Below, piece by piece: positions 50,450 through 59,749 of a stretch of 64,000 bases of DNA; within the stretch, counting starts at the first letter, position 1; each line of letters opens with the position of its first letter. Source of the stretch: Nevskia sp. (GTDB lineage Bacteria; Pseudomonadota; Gammaproteobacteria; Nevskiales; Nevskiaceae); assembly GCA_023229645.1 (NCBI GenBank), contig JALNYU010000014.1:36358-100357 (forward strand), written 5' to 3'. The notes beneath the pieces were generated by a model, which did not search any database, was not told the origin of the DNA, and saw only the letters and a list, made by a program, of their open reading frames with translations. The translations under genes and the position numbers were made by a program.

Positions 50450-53267
50450 CAACGTAAGCCTCCTGCTTTTCCGGACGGGCGTAGCGACCGGGGACCAAAA
50501 CGGCGAGGCTGGCGTAGCTTGCGCGCACCCATTCGTCATAAATTCCATCGTGTGCCCGGCGGACGTTGGCTTCGTGCAATTGGATCGCTTTTTCTTCAAA
50601 CGGGAACGCCTGTTCCTGCAGCAGCAAGTCGTATTGCTCCAAGGCGTCGGCATCCAAGCCTTTCGGCTTTTCCGAGCTATACAGCGCCTTTGCGAGACCG
50701 TTATAGATTTCGCCGATGCGGAACGTCGCTTCGGTTAGCACTTCGGCAACGCCGTAGTCGGCGGCTTTGCCGTAGGCGGCGAGCGCTTCTTCCATCTTGG
50801 CGCGCTTTTGTTTCAAGCTGTTTTTCAACGGCGCTTTTAACGGAATGGCGAGGAAGGCTTCGCGCGCCGGGGTTGCAAGGCTTAGCGTGGCGCGCGCGGC
50901 GAGGTAGCGAGAGCGGTCGGTGCGTTTGGCGCCAGCAGCGGCGTCGAATGCGATCAAGCGCTTCACGCCGTCAAGCCGCGCCGGTTCGTCGTGGCGTTTA
51001 GCGGCGAGGTCGATCAAACGCTGCATTGCTTCCAGCGATGCACTGAACGCTTCTGGATAACGCTTCAGATACAGGGCTAGCACGCGCGCTTCGTCGGGGT
51101 CGTTGTTATGCGCGGCGTACTGCTTGGCGGCTTGCTGTAAGGCTTCTTGGCGTTCGGCGGCGGGTAGTTCCGGCGTGTTGGCGATGCGCTCGAACTCGGC
51201 AGCAGCGGCTGGATCTTTCAGCTGCGTGTAGGCCAGCGCCAAGCTCGCCGTAACGGCGTTGACCAGCGGGCTCTTCGGATGCTCGCGGCGGAACGCCTGC
51301 AGCACCGGCACTGCCGCCGCGGTGTTGCCGGCGGCGAGGTAGGCCTGGGCGGCGTCGTAGTCCGCGGTACTGCGGATTTTGGCATCCGGCGCGGCTTGCC
51401 CAACACGCAGAAACGCCGCCGCGGCTTGCTCCGATTGGCCGGCGTTGCGCGCTTGTTCGCCTTGGCGATAGATCGACGCCGCGATGCGCTCGGAAATATC
51501 GGCGTCGTGCCGTTTAGCGGCAGCATCGAGCTTCTGAACTTCGAGATAGGCGCTTTCAGCGCGCAGATAATCCTGCGCATCGAAGTTGGCGTGGCCGATC
51601 ACCAGCCACGCAACGCGGCGTTTGGCGGGGTCGGCGGCGGTGGTCGCCGGTTCGGCGGCGGCGATGGCTTCGGGCAATGCGCCAATCGCAAACAGACCTT
51701 CGGCGGCGTCCGTGCGCGCCGCGACAGCGTGTTCGTCGTTCGGGAAACCGTTCGCGAAGCGCAGCTCGGCATCGATCAAACGCCGATGCCACGCGCTTTT
51801 TTCGTCGCCGTTCAACGCGGTTTCATGGCGCTGATAGGCCAACAGCGCCGCGTAGCCGCCTTCGGCACTATGGGCGTGCGCCGGGTAGTCGTACGCAGTA
51901 GCTTCGTAGGCGGCTACTGCGGCGGCGTAATCGCCGCTTTCGAACAGCACTTCGCCGAGTAGGAACTGGCTCTCGGCGGCTTTCGGATCTTGCGGGAAAT
52001 ACACGAGATAGCGGCGGTAGCCATCGGCCGCGAGGCGATAGTTGTCGTCGCGCTCGCCGCGCGGCGCCGCTTTGATCTGCGCCAGCGCGTGATGGTGCTG
52101 GGCGAGAATCCAGACCGACTCCCGCAGGAACGCCAGGACCGGCTCATCGGGCGCCACCGGCTGGGCTTTCCAGAACGGTTGATCAAGGCCGAAGCGGCGG
52201 ACAAAGCTTTCGCGCGCGGCCAAAACTTCCGACGGAAACTTGCCCTGATCCAAACTCGCAACCGCTTGCATGTTCAGATACGGCGCGCGCGGATGCAGCG
52301 GTTGTGCGTCGACAAAGCCGGTGAGCACGGCGGCGGAGTCGGTATAGCGTTTTTCTTCGAGATACTGCGCGGCGAGGCTCAGATACAGCAGATGGCCGTA
52401 TTCGGGATCGTTGTGCGCGTGCAGCGTCTGGCGCATCGTTTTCTCGCCTTCGAGATACGAGAACGACAGCGACATCACGCGCAGTGTGTCGTCGATCAGC
52501 TCGCGCGTCGGGCGCGATAAGCCGGCGATGTGGCGATCAACATCGGCCGCCGGGATGCCGGCTAAGCGGCCATCGAGCAAGGTGAGGAATGAGGCTAAGG
52601 CTTCTTCGTAACGATCTTGCTTGAACTGTGACCAGCCGGCTTTGTAGATCGCTTGTTCGTGGAATGCCGATTTAGCGTTCAGCGATAGCACGGCGGCGTA
52701 GGCGCGCTCGGCGTTTTCATAACGTTCACGCGAGAACAGAATTTCGCCGCGCCGGAACTGCACTTCATCGAGCAGCTGCGTTTTCGGGAAACGGGCGACG
52801 AGCTGATCGAGCGTAGCCAGCGCGGCCAGCGGATCGCCGCCACTTTCTTGCGCCCGAGCCAGTTGGTAAAGCACGAGATCGTTGCGCGGAAAATCGGGGT
52901 GCTCGGCGAGCAGGCGGCGATACAGCTGCACGGCTTTAGCGTAGGTTTCGGCGCGCAGACGGTCACCACCGCGCTTGAGTTCGTCCGATTCGCCGGCTTC
53001 GAGTTCGAGATCGCCAAGCCGGCGCAGCGCTTCCGCCGCGCGTTTCGGGTCGGTGTTCGAGAGCTCAAGAAACTGACGATAGTTTTCGCGCGCCAGCGCT
53101 TCGGCGTTGGTGATCGGCGCATCCGGCGGCAGGTCGACACTGCGGCCGCTGAGATCTTTCAGCGTTTTGCCGCTGTTCTTGCTCTTGGCCGGCGCGGTGT
53201 CGGCAGCCCCGGCACTGGCGACGCAAGCGCTGACCAGCAGCGCGTAAAGGATTTGCTGCTTACTCAT
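50436..53267 (-). CDS. Large periplasmic TPR protein
   Basis: A 943-residue protein with a signal peptide ending near ASA-GA and many TPR-like helical repeats through its length, for example YAKAVQLYRRLLAEHPDFPRND, RRGEILFSRERYENAERAYAAVL, and repeats near residues 380-470, 560-680 and 820-900. It resembles the large TPR scaffold proteins of Glt-type machines. The start overlaps the stop of the preceding TPR gene (ATGA). Confidence 0.85.
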   Translation of the reverse strand: MSKQQILYALLVSACVASAGAADTAPAKSKNSGKTLKDLSGRSVDLPPDAPITNAEALARENYRQFLELSNTDPKRAAEALRRLGDLELEAGESDELKRGGDRLRAETYAKAVQLYRRLLAEHPDFPRNDLVLYQLARAQESGGDPLAALATLDQLVARFPKTQLLDEVQFRRGEILFSRERYENAERAYAAVLSLNAKSAFHEQAIYKAGWSQFKQDRYEEALASFLTLLDGRLAGIPAADVDRHIAGLSRPTRELIDDTLRVMSLSFSYLEGEKTMRQTLHAHNDPEYGHLLYLSLAAQYLEEKRYTDSAAVLTGFVDAQPLHPRAPYLNMQAVASLDQGKFPSEVLAARESFVRRFGLDQPFWKAQPVAPDEPVLAFLRESVWILAQHHHALAQIKAAPRGERDDNYRLAADGYRRYLVYFPQDPKAAESQFLLGEVLFESGDYAAAVAAYEATAYDYPAHAHSAEGGYAALLAYQRHETALNGDEKSAWHRRLIDAELRFANGFPNDEHAVAARTDAAEGLFAIGALPEAIAAAEPATTAADPAKRRVAWLVIGHANFDAQDYLRAESAYLEVQKLDAAAKRHDADISERIAASIYRQGEQARNAGQSEQAAAAFLRVGQAAPDAKIRSTADYDAAQAYLAAGNTAAAVPVLQAFRREHPKSPLVNAVTASLALAYTQLKDPAAAAEFERIANTPELPAAERQEALQQAAKQYAAHNNDPDEARVLALYLKRYPEAFSASLEAMQRLIDLAAKRHDEPARLDGVKRLIAFDAAAGAKRTDRSRYLAARATLSLATPAREAFLAIPLKAPLKNSLKQKRAKMEEALAAYGKAADYGVAEVLTEATFRIGEIYNGLAKALYSSEKPKGLDADALEQYDLLLQEQAFPFEEKAIQLHEANVRRAHDGIYDEWVRASYASLAVLVPGRYARPEKQEAYVDAIR

Positions 53268-55210
53268 TGGCCGGGCACCTGGGTTGGTGCCGGTTCCACA
53301 GCAGCCGGCACTGGCGCGGTGGCGGCACCTCCCGGCGTTTCCTGCTCGGCGGCGCGGTCATAAATCTGCGCCAGCGCGAAGCGCGCCTCGACCGTGTATT
53401 GGTGCAGACGGGCTTTGTACTGTTCCAACTCGTGCACCGCGAGATCCTGTAAGAAAGCCTGTTGGCGCGATAACAGCGTGTCGGTCTTTTGCTTCAACTC
53501 GGCGATCCGTGGCGTTTGCTTATCCACCCGCTGGGCAAAGCCGGCGAGTCGCGCCGGAATACCCTGCTGTGCGTCGTCTACAGCGCGGCGTTGGGCCTGC
53601 GCTTGCGCAACGGCGTCATCAAGCGCCGTCTGCACGCGCTTTTGCTGCCAGAGCCGCAGTTTGTAGTCGTGGTCAAGATTCCACAGCAGCACACCTTTCA
53701 GCAGGCGCACTTGCTCACGCAAGCCTTCCGCCTCTGGCGCGTTGCCGAGTGCGGCGATGCGCGCGTTGATGTTTTCGAGGCTGGCCAATTGCCGCAATTC
53801 GGTGGCGTTGGCGAGTCCTGCGCCGTCTTGCTTGTCTTCGATGGTGCGCAGACGTTCGGAATAGGCGCCGCGCTGGTGGTCGATGGCGTCTAAATCGATT
53901 TGCTGCAGCGCTTGCGTCACTTTCGGTTGGCGCTGCTGATACGCCAGCTTTTGCGTCGACAACATATCGCTGAAGACTGCGACGTCCGTCGTCCACTGCG
54001 TCAGGTTATCGTGCAGAAAACGCAGATCGCGATAATTTTTTAGGCCTTCCTGAAACGGCCGCGAAGCCAGCAAATACACCAGATAGTGGCTTTCCGTCGT
54101 ATTCGGCAGTTTTTCCAGATGCAGGCCGGCACCGAGCTGATCGGGCGCGCCTTTTTTGTCTTTGTTCTGATCGCTATCTTCGGCGAGTAGCGCGCTGAGC
54201 AGCTTGCCGCCGCGGATATTGGCGATGCTGGCGTCGAGGCGGCCGGTTTCGGTCTCGAAGGTTTTGATCGCGTCCTGATAACGCGCTGCGGCGAGGTTGT
54301 TCGCGTGCAGGCGCGCCAAGGCGTACGGCACGGCAAGGAAAGATTCTTGCACTGCCGGATCGATCAGCTCGCGTTTTTGCAGCTCTTGCCACGGCACTAA
54401 GGCGCCACGGTCGTGGTCGAGTGCCGATTCCGCCCAGCCGAGGCCGAGCAGCGCTTTGTTCGAGTACGGACCTTCCAGCCGCACGCGCTGCAGCGCCGTC
54501 ACCGCGGTGGCGGGCTGCTCGGCTTGGATGGCGGCGAAGCCGAGCGCTAAGTTGGCGCGGTCTCGCAGCGCCAGTTGTTCGGGGTCGTTGGTAACGGCGT
54601 TGCCGACTTCATCGAGTAGCTTCAGGCCCTCGTCGCCGCGCTCAGCGCGGATCAGCGCGATACCGAGATTGAAGCGGGCGTAGCCGGCCCAGTCCGGCGG
54701 ACCTTTCCAGTCTTTCAGGATCGCCGCGGCTTCGTCGTAGCGGCTTTGCGCCATCAGCACTTGCGCGCGCAGGATCTGACGCTCCGCTTCCAGACGTTCC
54801 GGCAGGCTGGTGCCGATGTGGCCCAGCGCTTCTTCGGCTTGGTTCAGCGCGGCGCGTTCATAAGAGACGCGCGCTAAATAAAACCAGGCGCGGTCGCGAA
54901 CCGCCGGTTTGGTGCTGGTATCGAGCAGATGGCGGAATATCGCCGCCGCCTGTTCGTGCTGGCCGTAGGACAGCAGCATGCCGCCCATCAGTAGATCGCC
55001 ATCTTCGGTGTGCGCTTTGGCGCGGCCGACTTCGCGCGCCGCCATCAGGCGCGTAATGGCTTCGAAGAAATTGTCTTGATAAAAATAGAACAGCACATCG
55101 CCGTAGTGCGGATCTTGAACCTGCCGCCCCGGTTTCGACGCAGCCGCAACCGCCCCGGACAGGAACAGTCCGAGGCAGATCGCAGCACAGCGGGTCAGGG
55201 TTTTCTGCAC
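53264..55210 (-). CDS. Periplasmic TPR and coiled-coil protein
   Basis: A 648-residue protein, starting with GTG, with a signal peptide ending near AAA-SK. TPR-like repeats occupy about residues 30-350 (HYGDVLFYFYQDNFFEAITRLMAAREV is the first). The C-terminal part, about 470-620, is predicted to be coiled coil with many Gln, Lys and Arg, followed by a Pro/Ala-rich tail. It follows the next upstream gene by 3 bases. Confidence 0.83.
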   Translation of the reverse strand: MQKTLTRCAAICLGLFLSGAVAAASKPGRQVQDPHYGDVLFYFYQDNFFEAITRLMAAREVGRAKAHTEDGDLLMGGMLLSYGQHEQAAAIFRHLLDTSTKPAVRDRAWFYLARVSYERAALNQAEEALGHIGTSLPERLEAERQILRAQVLMAQSRYDEAAAILKDWKGPPDWAGYARFNLGIALIRAERGDEGLKLLDEVGNAVTNDPEQLALRDRANLALGFAAIQAEQPATAVTALQRVRLEGPYSNKALLGLGWAESALDHDRGALVPWQELQKRELIDPAVQESFLAVPYALARLHANNLAAARYQDAIKTFETETGRLDASIANIRGGKLLSALLAEDSDQNKDKKGAPDQLGAGLHLEKLPNTTESHYLVYLLASRPFQEGLKNYRDLRFLHDNLTQWTTDVAVFSDMLSTQKLAYQQRQPKVTQALQQIDLDAIDHQRGAYSERLRTIEDKQDGAGLANATELRQLASLENINARIAALGNAPEAEGLREQVRLLKGVLLWNLDHDYKLRLWQQKRVQTALDDAVAQAQAQRRAVDDAQQGIPARLAGFAQRVDKQTPRIAELKQKTDTLLSRQQAFLQDLAVHELEQYKARLHQYTVEARFALAQIYDRAAEQETPGGAATAPVPAAVEPAPTQVPGQ

Positions 55211-55213
55211 CGG

Positions 55214-55783
55214 CTACTCCCAGACGCGAACCAGAAACTCCGGCTGCTGCTTGCGCTGCAGATCGGAAATCTTCAGCTCGACAAATTTCGCGCCGATGCC
55301 TTTATCGAGTTTCAGACTCGTGCCTTGGCGGTAGTCGCGGTTATGCGTGCCTTTGCCGGTGAATACGGCCACCACTTCATGCTCGCCGGTTTTCAAATTG
55401 CCGATGTAGAAACGTTGCACGCCGCCTTTCAGCAGCGCTTCGGCTTCGCGCGGTGTGTACAAATAGCTGGCAACTTGGCTGCCGTCGATCGTCAGCTTCA
55501 CGGTATCAAGGCTGAAGAACGTGCCGACATCGACTGACAAAAACACCGCGACCTGAGTATTGGCCGGAAACAAGAGATCTTCCTGCAGCACAAACAGATC
55601 GCGGTTCAATTCCAGAACCTGCTGCTTAAGCGCTTGTACGTCTTGATCGAGACTATGAAAATCGTCCGCCGCAGCGGGCGCAGTCGCAGCAGCGGCGGTG
55701 GCGGGTGCAGCCGGAGACTGGGCCGCGGCCGTGCCCGACAACAGACAACAGATGACAATCGGCAATATGGCGCTGAGACGCAT
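55214..55783 (-). CDS. Periplasmic coiled-coil protein of the same operon
   Basis: A 189-residue protein with a signal peptide ending near AAA-QS, an Ala-rich linker, one short coiled coil (DQDVQALKQQVLELNRDLFVLQEDLL) and a C-terminal beta-rich domain (FLSVDVGTFFSLDTVKLTIDGSQVASYLYT ... GEHEVVAVFTGKG). The beta part looks like a PEGA-type or immunoglobulin-like fold. Not a recognised family; it begins 11 bases after the DUF3570 gene. Confidence 0.72.
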   Translation of the reverse strand: MRLSAILPIVICCLLSGTAAAQSPAAPATAAAATAPAAADDFHSLDQDVQALKQQVLELNRDLFVLQEDLLFPANTQVAVFLSVDVGTFFSLDTVKLTIDGSQVASYLYTPREAEALLKGGVQRFYIGNLKTGEHEVVAVFTGKGTHNRDYRQGTSLKLDKGIGAKFVELKISDLQRKQQPEFLVRVWE

Positions 55784-55794
55784 CGCGGCGAACC

Positions 55795-56949
55795 CTAGTA
55801 GTACGCGGTGAGAAAGAACTGCCCGATGGCGGCGCCAAAGCTATACGGCTTGCCATTGCGCAGATCGGTGAAATTTTTATAGTCGAGCAGCAGGTATTCG
55901 AATGAAACCCCGGCATCGACGTGATTCAGAAAGCCGTGCTTCTGGGTGATCAGTGGCACGGTCAGCTTGGCGTTGACTGTGTGGTCCTGATAGGTGGCGA
56001 GTTCTTTATCCCGCGCCAGGAAATTTTGCGGCCGCTGGAAGTTATCGCTGTAGAACGTCGCCGCTTTCTGTGAATAGAAGCGGTAGCCGCCGTCGAGAAT
56101 CCAATTTCGGTAAACGTACCAACTGGCGCCGATGCCGACGTTGAAGGCTTTGATGCCCCAGGTGTCGCGGTAATAACGGCCTTCGATGCGTGTCGAAAAA
56201 CGGCTCGACCAAGACTTCACCAGCTTCGTCGCAAACGCCTGACCAGTCCGCGTGCCGGGATAGATTTCCGGCAGCGCGGCGCCGAGTACGCGCGCCGAGC
56301 GGTAGGGGTTTTGTAAATAGCCGTCGTCGGCGCTGAGCTCGTAGCTCAGCGTGCCGAGCAAGGTTGGGTTGATGACCTGCGTTACCGAAACACTGTAGTT
56401 GGCACGGTTGGCGGTGGCCGAGAATTCGGGGCTATCGACGCGGGTGATTTTGTCGTTGCCTTTCGAATAGCCGAGCGACAGTGTTGTCGTGTTATTGAAG
56501 AAGTCCTGCGAGATCGAGAAATCGAAGGTCGAGGCTTTGAAGTCGTTCTCGATGCTATTGGTGTAGTTAAAGCCGAGCAGGGTATCGCGGTACAAATACT
56601 GGCCGCCGACACCGGCTTCACGCCGTTCTTCGTGATACGGGCTGGCGTTGGTGACGACATCAATCGACGCGCCGCTGATTTCATCAACGTAATAACCCGC
56701 CGACAGTGAAAATTTCTCAGCGAAATTTTTGCGCACCAAAACGGCCGGACCGAGCACGGTTTGGCCACCGCCATCGTAAATGTGGAACAGCGTATCGCCG
56801 CGTTCTTCCGGCAGTGCAGCGGCCGCTGCACGCTGGCTCGGGACTAACACCAGCAACATCGGCGCCCATACTGAAGCGCGGCTGATCGCCGTTTCCAGCA
56901 GGCGCTGGCAACGATTACGAAACGCAGCTGTGCGAGGCGTGTTCATCAT
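55795..56949 (-). CDS. DUF3570 outer-membrane barrel protein
   Basis: A 384-residue outer-membrane protein with a signal-like N-terminal hydrophobic segment ending near AAA-LP, alternating amphipathic strands throughout, and a C-terminal ending FFLTAYY of the barrel type. YYVDEISGASIDVVTNASPY near residue 85 and YRYYSQ-like blocks later fit DUF3570. The ATG at 56949 overlaps the DUF4266 stop (TGATG). The pair DUF4266-DUF3570 is conserved in many Proteobacteria near ApbE and thioredoxin genes. Confidence 0.85.
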   Translation of the reverse strand: MMNTPRTAAFRNRCQRLLETAISRASVWAPMLLVLVPSQRAAAAALPEERGDTLFHIYDGGGQTVLGPAVLVRKNFAEKFSLSAGYYVDEISGASIDVVTNASPYHEERREAGVGGQYLYRDTLLGFNYTNSIENDFKASTFDFSISQDFFNNTTTLSLGYSKGNDKITRVDSPEFSATANRANYSVSVTQVINPTLLGTLSYELSADDGYLQNPYRSARVLGAALPEIYPGTRTGQAFATKLVKSWSSRFSTRIEGRYYRDTWGIKAFNVGIGASWYVYRNWILDGGYRFYSQKAATFYSDNFQRPQNFLARDKELATYQDHTVNAKLTVPLITQKHGFLNHVDAGVSFEYLLLDYKNFTDLRNGKPYSFGAAIGQFFLTAYY

Positions 56950-57209
56950 CAATTACAGCCGCAGCCGCCGCCGGTGTTGCCGGTGGCGCCGCGTGCGCCC
57001 TCGCGGGTTTCGAATACGTGTTGCAGATGCTTGTCTGAGATCGGATCGCGCGATAGCGCCATCAACGGGCTGGCTAAGGCTTCGCGTTCGTACGGCTGCA
57101 CCGGCCGATAGCCAAAGCTCGAACAGCCGCTGAGCAGCACGCCAGCAACGATGCCGAGTACGACGGTGCGGTGGCAGCGCCGCGGGGCGGCGGTGGACGG
57201 TAAAGGCAT
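56949..57209 (-). CDS. DUF4266 lipoprotein
   Basis: An 86-residue lipoprotein with lipobox LLSGC near residue 29 and the family block YRPVQPYEREALASPLMALSRDPISDKHLQHVFETREGARGA. The C-terminus ends in Gly-Gly-Gly-Cys-Gly-Cys-Asn, a short Cys pair that could bind metal or be modified. GAAGGAG overlaps the TlpA stop and gives a strong start at 57209. The partner DUF3570 follows. Confidence 0.9.
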   Translation of the reverse strand: MPLPSTAAPRRCHRTVVLGIVAGVLLSGCSSFGYRPVQPYEREALASPLMALSRDPISDKHLQHVFETREGARGATGNTGGGCGCN

Positions 57210-57212
57210 GGG

Positions 57213-57710
57213 CTACTCCTTCAACAACGTGCGAATCTGATCGATGTACTGCTGCTCGTAGCCCGGTTGATAGCCTTCGTGGCGATAGCGCACGGTGCCA
57301 TCGCGGCCGATCAGCAATGTCGTCGGCATTGTGTTGACCTTGTACTGCCGGCTCACCGCCTTGGTGTCGTCGAACAAGACCGGGAAGCTCACGCCGAGCG
57401 TGCGCGCCATGTCGGTTGCTCGGCCCGAGGTATCGTCGATGTTGACGCCCAGCATCTCAAAACCAACCGCGTGATAGCGCTGGTAGATTTGATTCAGCAA
57501 CGGCATTTCTTGCCGGCACGGGCCGCACCACGTGGCCCAGAAGTTCACCAGCACAACCTCGCCCCGATGCTCGGACAAACGCTGGTTCGCGCCGCTTAGG
57601 CTTTTTAGCGCGAAGTCCGGCGCAAGCTCCGCGCTAGCGGCCGCGGCGAACGCAGACAATGGCGCGGCGAGGGCGGCGGCGAAGCAGAAAATAGCGGTGT
57701 TCCGGCGCAT
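57213..57710 (-). CDS. TlpA/ResA-type thiol:disulfide oxidoreductase
   Basis: A 165-residue periplasmic thioredoxin-fold protein with a signal peptide ending near ASA-EL and the redox motif WCGPC after VLVNFWAT. The cis-Pro loop is seen in TMPTTLLIGRDG. It may keep cysteines of DUF4266 or of the haem proteins reduced. It follows the barrel gene by 9 bases. Confidence 0.92.
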   Translation of the reverse strand: MRRNTAIFCFAAALAAPLSAFAAAASAELAPDFALKSLSGANQRLSEHRGEVVLVNFWATWCGPCRQEMPLLNQIYQRYHAVGFEMLGVNIDDTSGRATDMARTLGVSFPVLFDDTKAVSRQYKVNTMPTTLLIGRDGTVRYRHEGYQPGYEQQYIDQIRTLLKE

Positions 57711-57719
57711 CCGTGTTCC

Positions 57720-58427
57720 CTAGAAATAAGCCGCGAGGCCGAGCGTCAGCTCGAAGTTGTTGGTCAGCTTGTTCTTGCCGAGGAGATCGGACTGCCACAG
57801 GCGATCACGCGCTTCGAGCCGGATCGCCAGCCAGTCTTTCGGCAGCACTTTCAAGCCGAAGCCGGCGTTGTAAGTCAAAAAGTTTTCGCTGTTGAAATGG
57901 GTGTTGCCGACGCCGCCCAGCACATACAGGACGCTGGTCATCGCGTAGCGGGTGCCAACAAACACTTCGCCCGGCAGCAGGTTGTAGCCGACGCTGAGGC
58001 CGTAGGTTTGCAGGTCGATGACCTGCTTTGGGAAAAACGGCTGGCCGATGACCCGCCGCACTTCGTCCGAAACGCTGGAGCGTGCGTATTCGCCCTCAAC
58101 GAAGAAATCTTCGGAGACGTGATACGCGGCGCGCACGCCGTAGATCAGATCGGCTTGCAGATCTTGCGTGCTGAGGATGCCGGTGAATGCCCCGATTTCG
58201 AAATTCTCAGTCTTGATTTTCGGCACTTTTACTTCGCGCCGGGCGATTTCCGGGTCGATGACCTGACCTTCGGGTTGGTCGTCAGCAACGACCGGCTGGA
58301 CTTTGTCCGCCTTAGCGGCGGCACGGTGCGGTTTAAACAGCGAGCAGCCGCCGAGGTTGAGCAGCAGTGCGGCGGCCGCGACGGGAGCGAGCAGCTTCGC
58401 CGTCTTGTGGATAATCTGGGCAGTCAA
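57720..58427 (-). CDS. Outer-membrane beta-barrel lipoprotein (OMP_myx_plus-like)
   Basis: This protein has a lipoprotein signal with LGGC near residue 27 (from the TTG start), a charged linker, and a C-terminal barrel domain of about 170 residues starting at IGAFTGIL. The repeated pattern YHVSEDFFVEGEYARSSVSDE, GYNLLPGEVFVGTRYA, and NNFELTLGLAAYF fits the outer-membrane barrel family first defined in myxobacteria. The TTG at 58427, preceded by AGGGGA, gives a normal signal; the ATG at 58472 would overlap the previous gene by 35 bases and is less likely. Confidence 0.78.
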   Translation of the reverse strand: MTAQIIHKTAKLLAPVAAAALLLNLGGCSLFKPHRAAAKADKVQPVVADDQPEGQVIDPEIARREVKVPKIKTENFEIGAFTGILSTQDLQADLIYGVRAAYHVSEDFFVEGEYARSSVSDEVRRVIGQPFFPKQVIDLQTYGLSVGYNLLPGEVFVGTRYAMTSVLYVLGGVGNTHFNSENFLTYNAGFGLKVLPKDWLAIRLEARDRLWQSDLLGKNKLTNNFELTLGLAAYF

Positions 58428-58437
58428 CGATAGTCCC

Positions 58438-59232
58438 CTAGAAAAAGAATGAGAGTCCAACCTGTACTTCACTGAAGCGGTCGTTGCTCTGTACGCTGGT
58501 CAGCGACAGATACTGCTTGAAGTCGAGCCGCAGTAGGAAGTTACGGGTTAAATAGAATCTCATGCCGGCTTCAGCGCTGAGGACTGCCGTGTCCAGCGTG
58601 CCGGTGCTACCGACCAACGAAGCGCGATTGCGGTTTTGAAATAGGCCGGCACCGAGGCCGAAATATGGTGAAAACCGCGAACGGCTGTACGGCTGAATCT
58701 GCAAATTGCCGGTAAACAAGCGCGAGCCAGTGAACGCGCCAGAGACTTGTGAAACATCGGCTTCGGCGATCAGATTTTCCGTCAGCAAATAACCGGTGCG
58801 AAAACTGACAACCGGATCGCCAGCAAAGCGGCCGACGCCAAAGCCCACTTCAACGCGTTTTTTCAGGTAGTCATCGAGTACCGCGTCGCGCAGGCCTTCT
58901 TTCACGCCCGGTGCGGCAACGGCGGCTTCGATCTGCTGCCGGCTTACCCAGCCTTCAACTTTGCGCGCCGTGCGCACTTTGAACCAGTCCGTTCGGCGCT
59001 TGATGATCTGCACCGTTTCACCGCGTTCGGCGACGTAGAACACGGGAAAGCCGCGACCGGGCCCGGTATGCAGTTGCATCAACGGTTCCGCAACTTGCAC
59101 TTCGGCCAGTTCAGCCGCTAAGACTTGCCCCGGCTGTAGCCAAAGTGCGACGCACAGCAAAGCGCCGCAGACCGCACGAAGCCGAGCCGCGCGCCACGGT
59201 AGGGTGGGGACGCGCCGCTGCTCAATAACCAC
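58438..59232 (-). CDS. SH3 domain plus outer-membrane beta-barrel protein
   Basis: A 264-residue protein with a signal segment ending near LAA-EL, a bacterial SH3 domain (MQLHTGPGRGFPVFYVAERGETVQIIKRRTDWFKVRT...GWVSRQQ, about residues 50-105) and a C-terminal barrel of the same family as the next gene, ending VGLSFFF. The SH3 part may bind peptidoglycan or a partner. Start GTG at 59232 overlaps the preceding lipoprotein gene by 11 bases. Confidence 0.8.
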   Translation of the reverse strand: MVIEQRRVPTLPWRAARLRAVCGALLCVALWLQPGQVLAAELAEVQVAEPLMQLHTGPGRGFPVFYVAERGETVQIIKRRTDWFKVRTARKVEGWVSRQQIEAAVAAPGVKEGLRDAVLDDYLKKRVEVGFGVGRFAGDPVVSFRTGYLLTENLIAEADVSQVSGAFTGSRLFTGNLQIQPYSRSRFSPYFGLGAGLFQNRNRASLVGSTGTLDTAVLSAEAGMRFYLTRNFLLRLDFKQYLSLTSVQSNDRFSEVQVGLSFFF

Positions 59233-59749
59233 AGCTAGCGATCGCCGGTACCGTGCACGAGCCGCAGGATGCTGCGTTTTCGTCGTCCACGCGGTTGGAG
59301 ATCCAACTCACAATCGCGGCGTGGCAAGCATCCGAGCTATTCGGGAAAATGTCGCCGCCAGCGTGGGCGACGCTATCGGCGTCGGGTTTCTGCAATAAGC
59401 GACTGGTGGTCGGGTTGTCGAGATTGGCAAACGCTCGCGCCGAAAAGAAATTCGCCAGGCTTTGACTCGAACCTGCCTGTGGGTTCGGGAAGATTTTGAA
59501 TGCGCCGCCGGAACCTGAAGCCTGCGAATGACAGCCGGCAGCGGAGCAGGTAGCCGGCCCGGTGCGGCTATTGATCGAGGCATCGAATATCGGACTCACG
59601 CAGCGTTCGAAGTCCGACACACAGAGCGTCGAGCCCGTGGCCTGAACTTCTTGTGTGGTGACCTGATTACAGCCGGTCAATAAAAGAACCGCGGCGAAAG
59701 CCGCGGTTCCAAAGGCGTGCTCGACAAGCGAGCGCCCGTTTAATTTCAT
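59222..59749 (-). CDS. Lipoprotein with CxxxxCH motif, linked to the multihaem protein
   Basis: A 175-residue lipoprotein with lipobox LLTGC near residue 27. It has a CSAAGCHS motif, where six residues from the first Cys the pair Cys-His follows, one longer than the CxxCH haem site. Additional cysteines lie near the C-terminus (CGSCTVPAIASC). The ATG at 59749 overlaps the stop of the upstream gene (ATGA). Similar proteins accompany cytochrome-like secreted proteins; whether it binds haem is uncertain. Confidence 0.72.
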   Translation of the reverse strand: MKLNGRSLVEHAFGTAAFAAVLLLTGCNQVTTQEVQATGSTLCVSDFERCVSPIFDASINSRTGPATCSAAGCHSQASGSGGAFKIFPNPQAGSSQSLANFFSARAFANLDNPTTSRLLQKPDADSVAHAGGDIFPNSSDACHAAIVSWISNRVDDENAASCGSCTVPAIASCGY

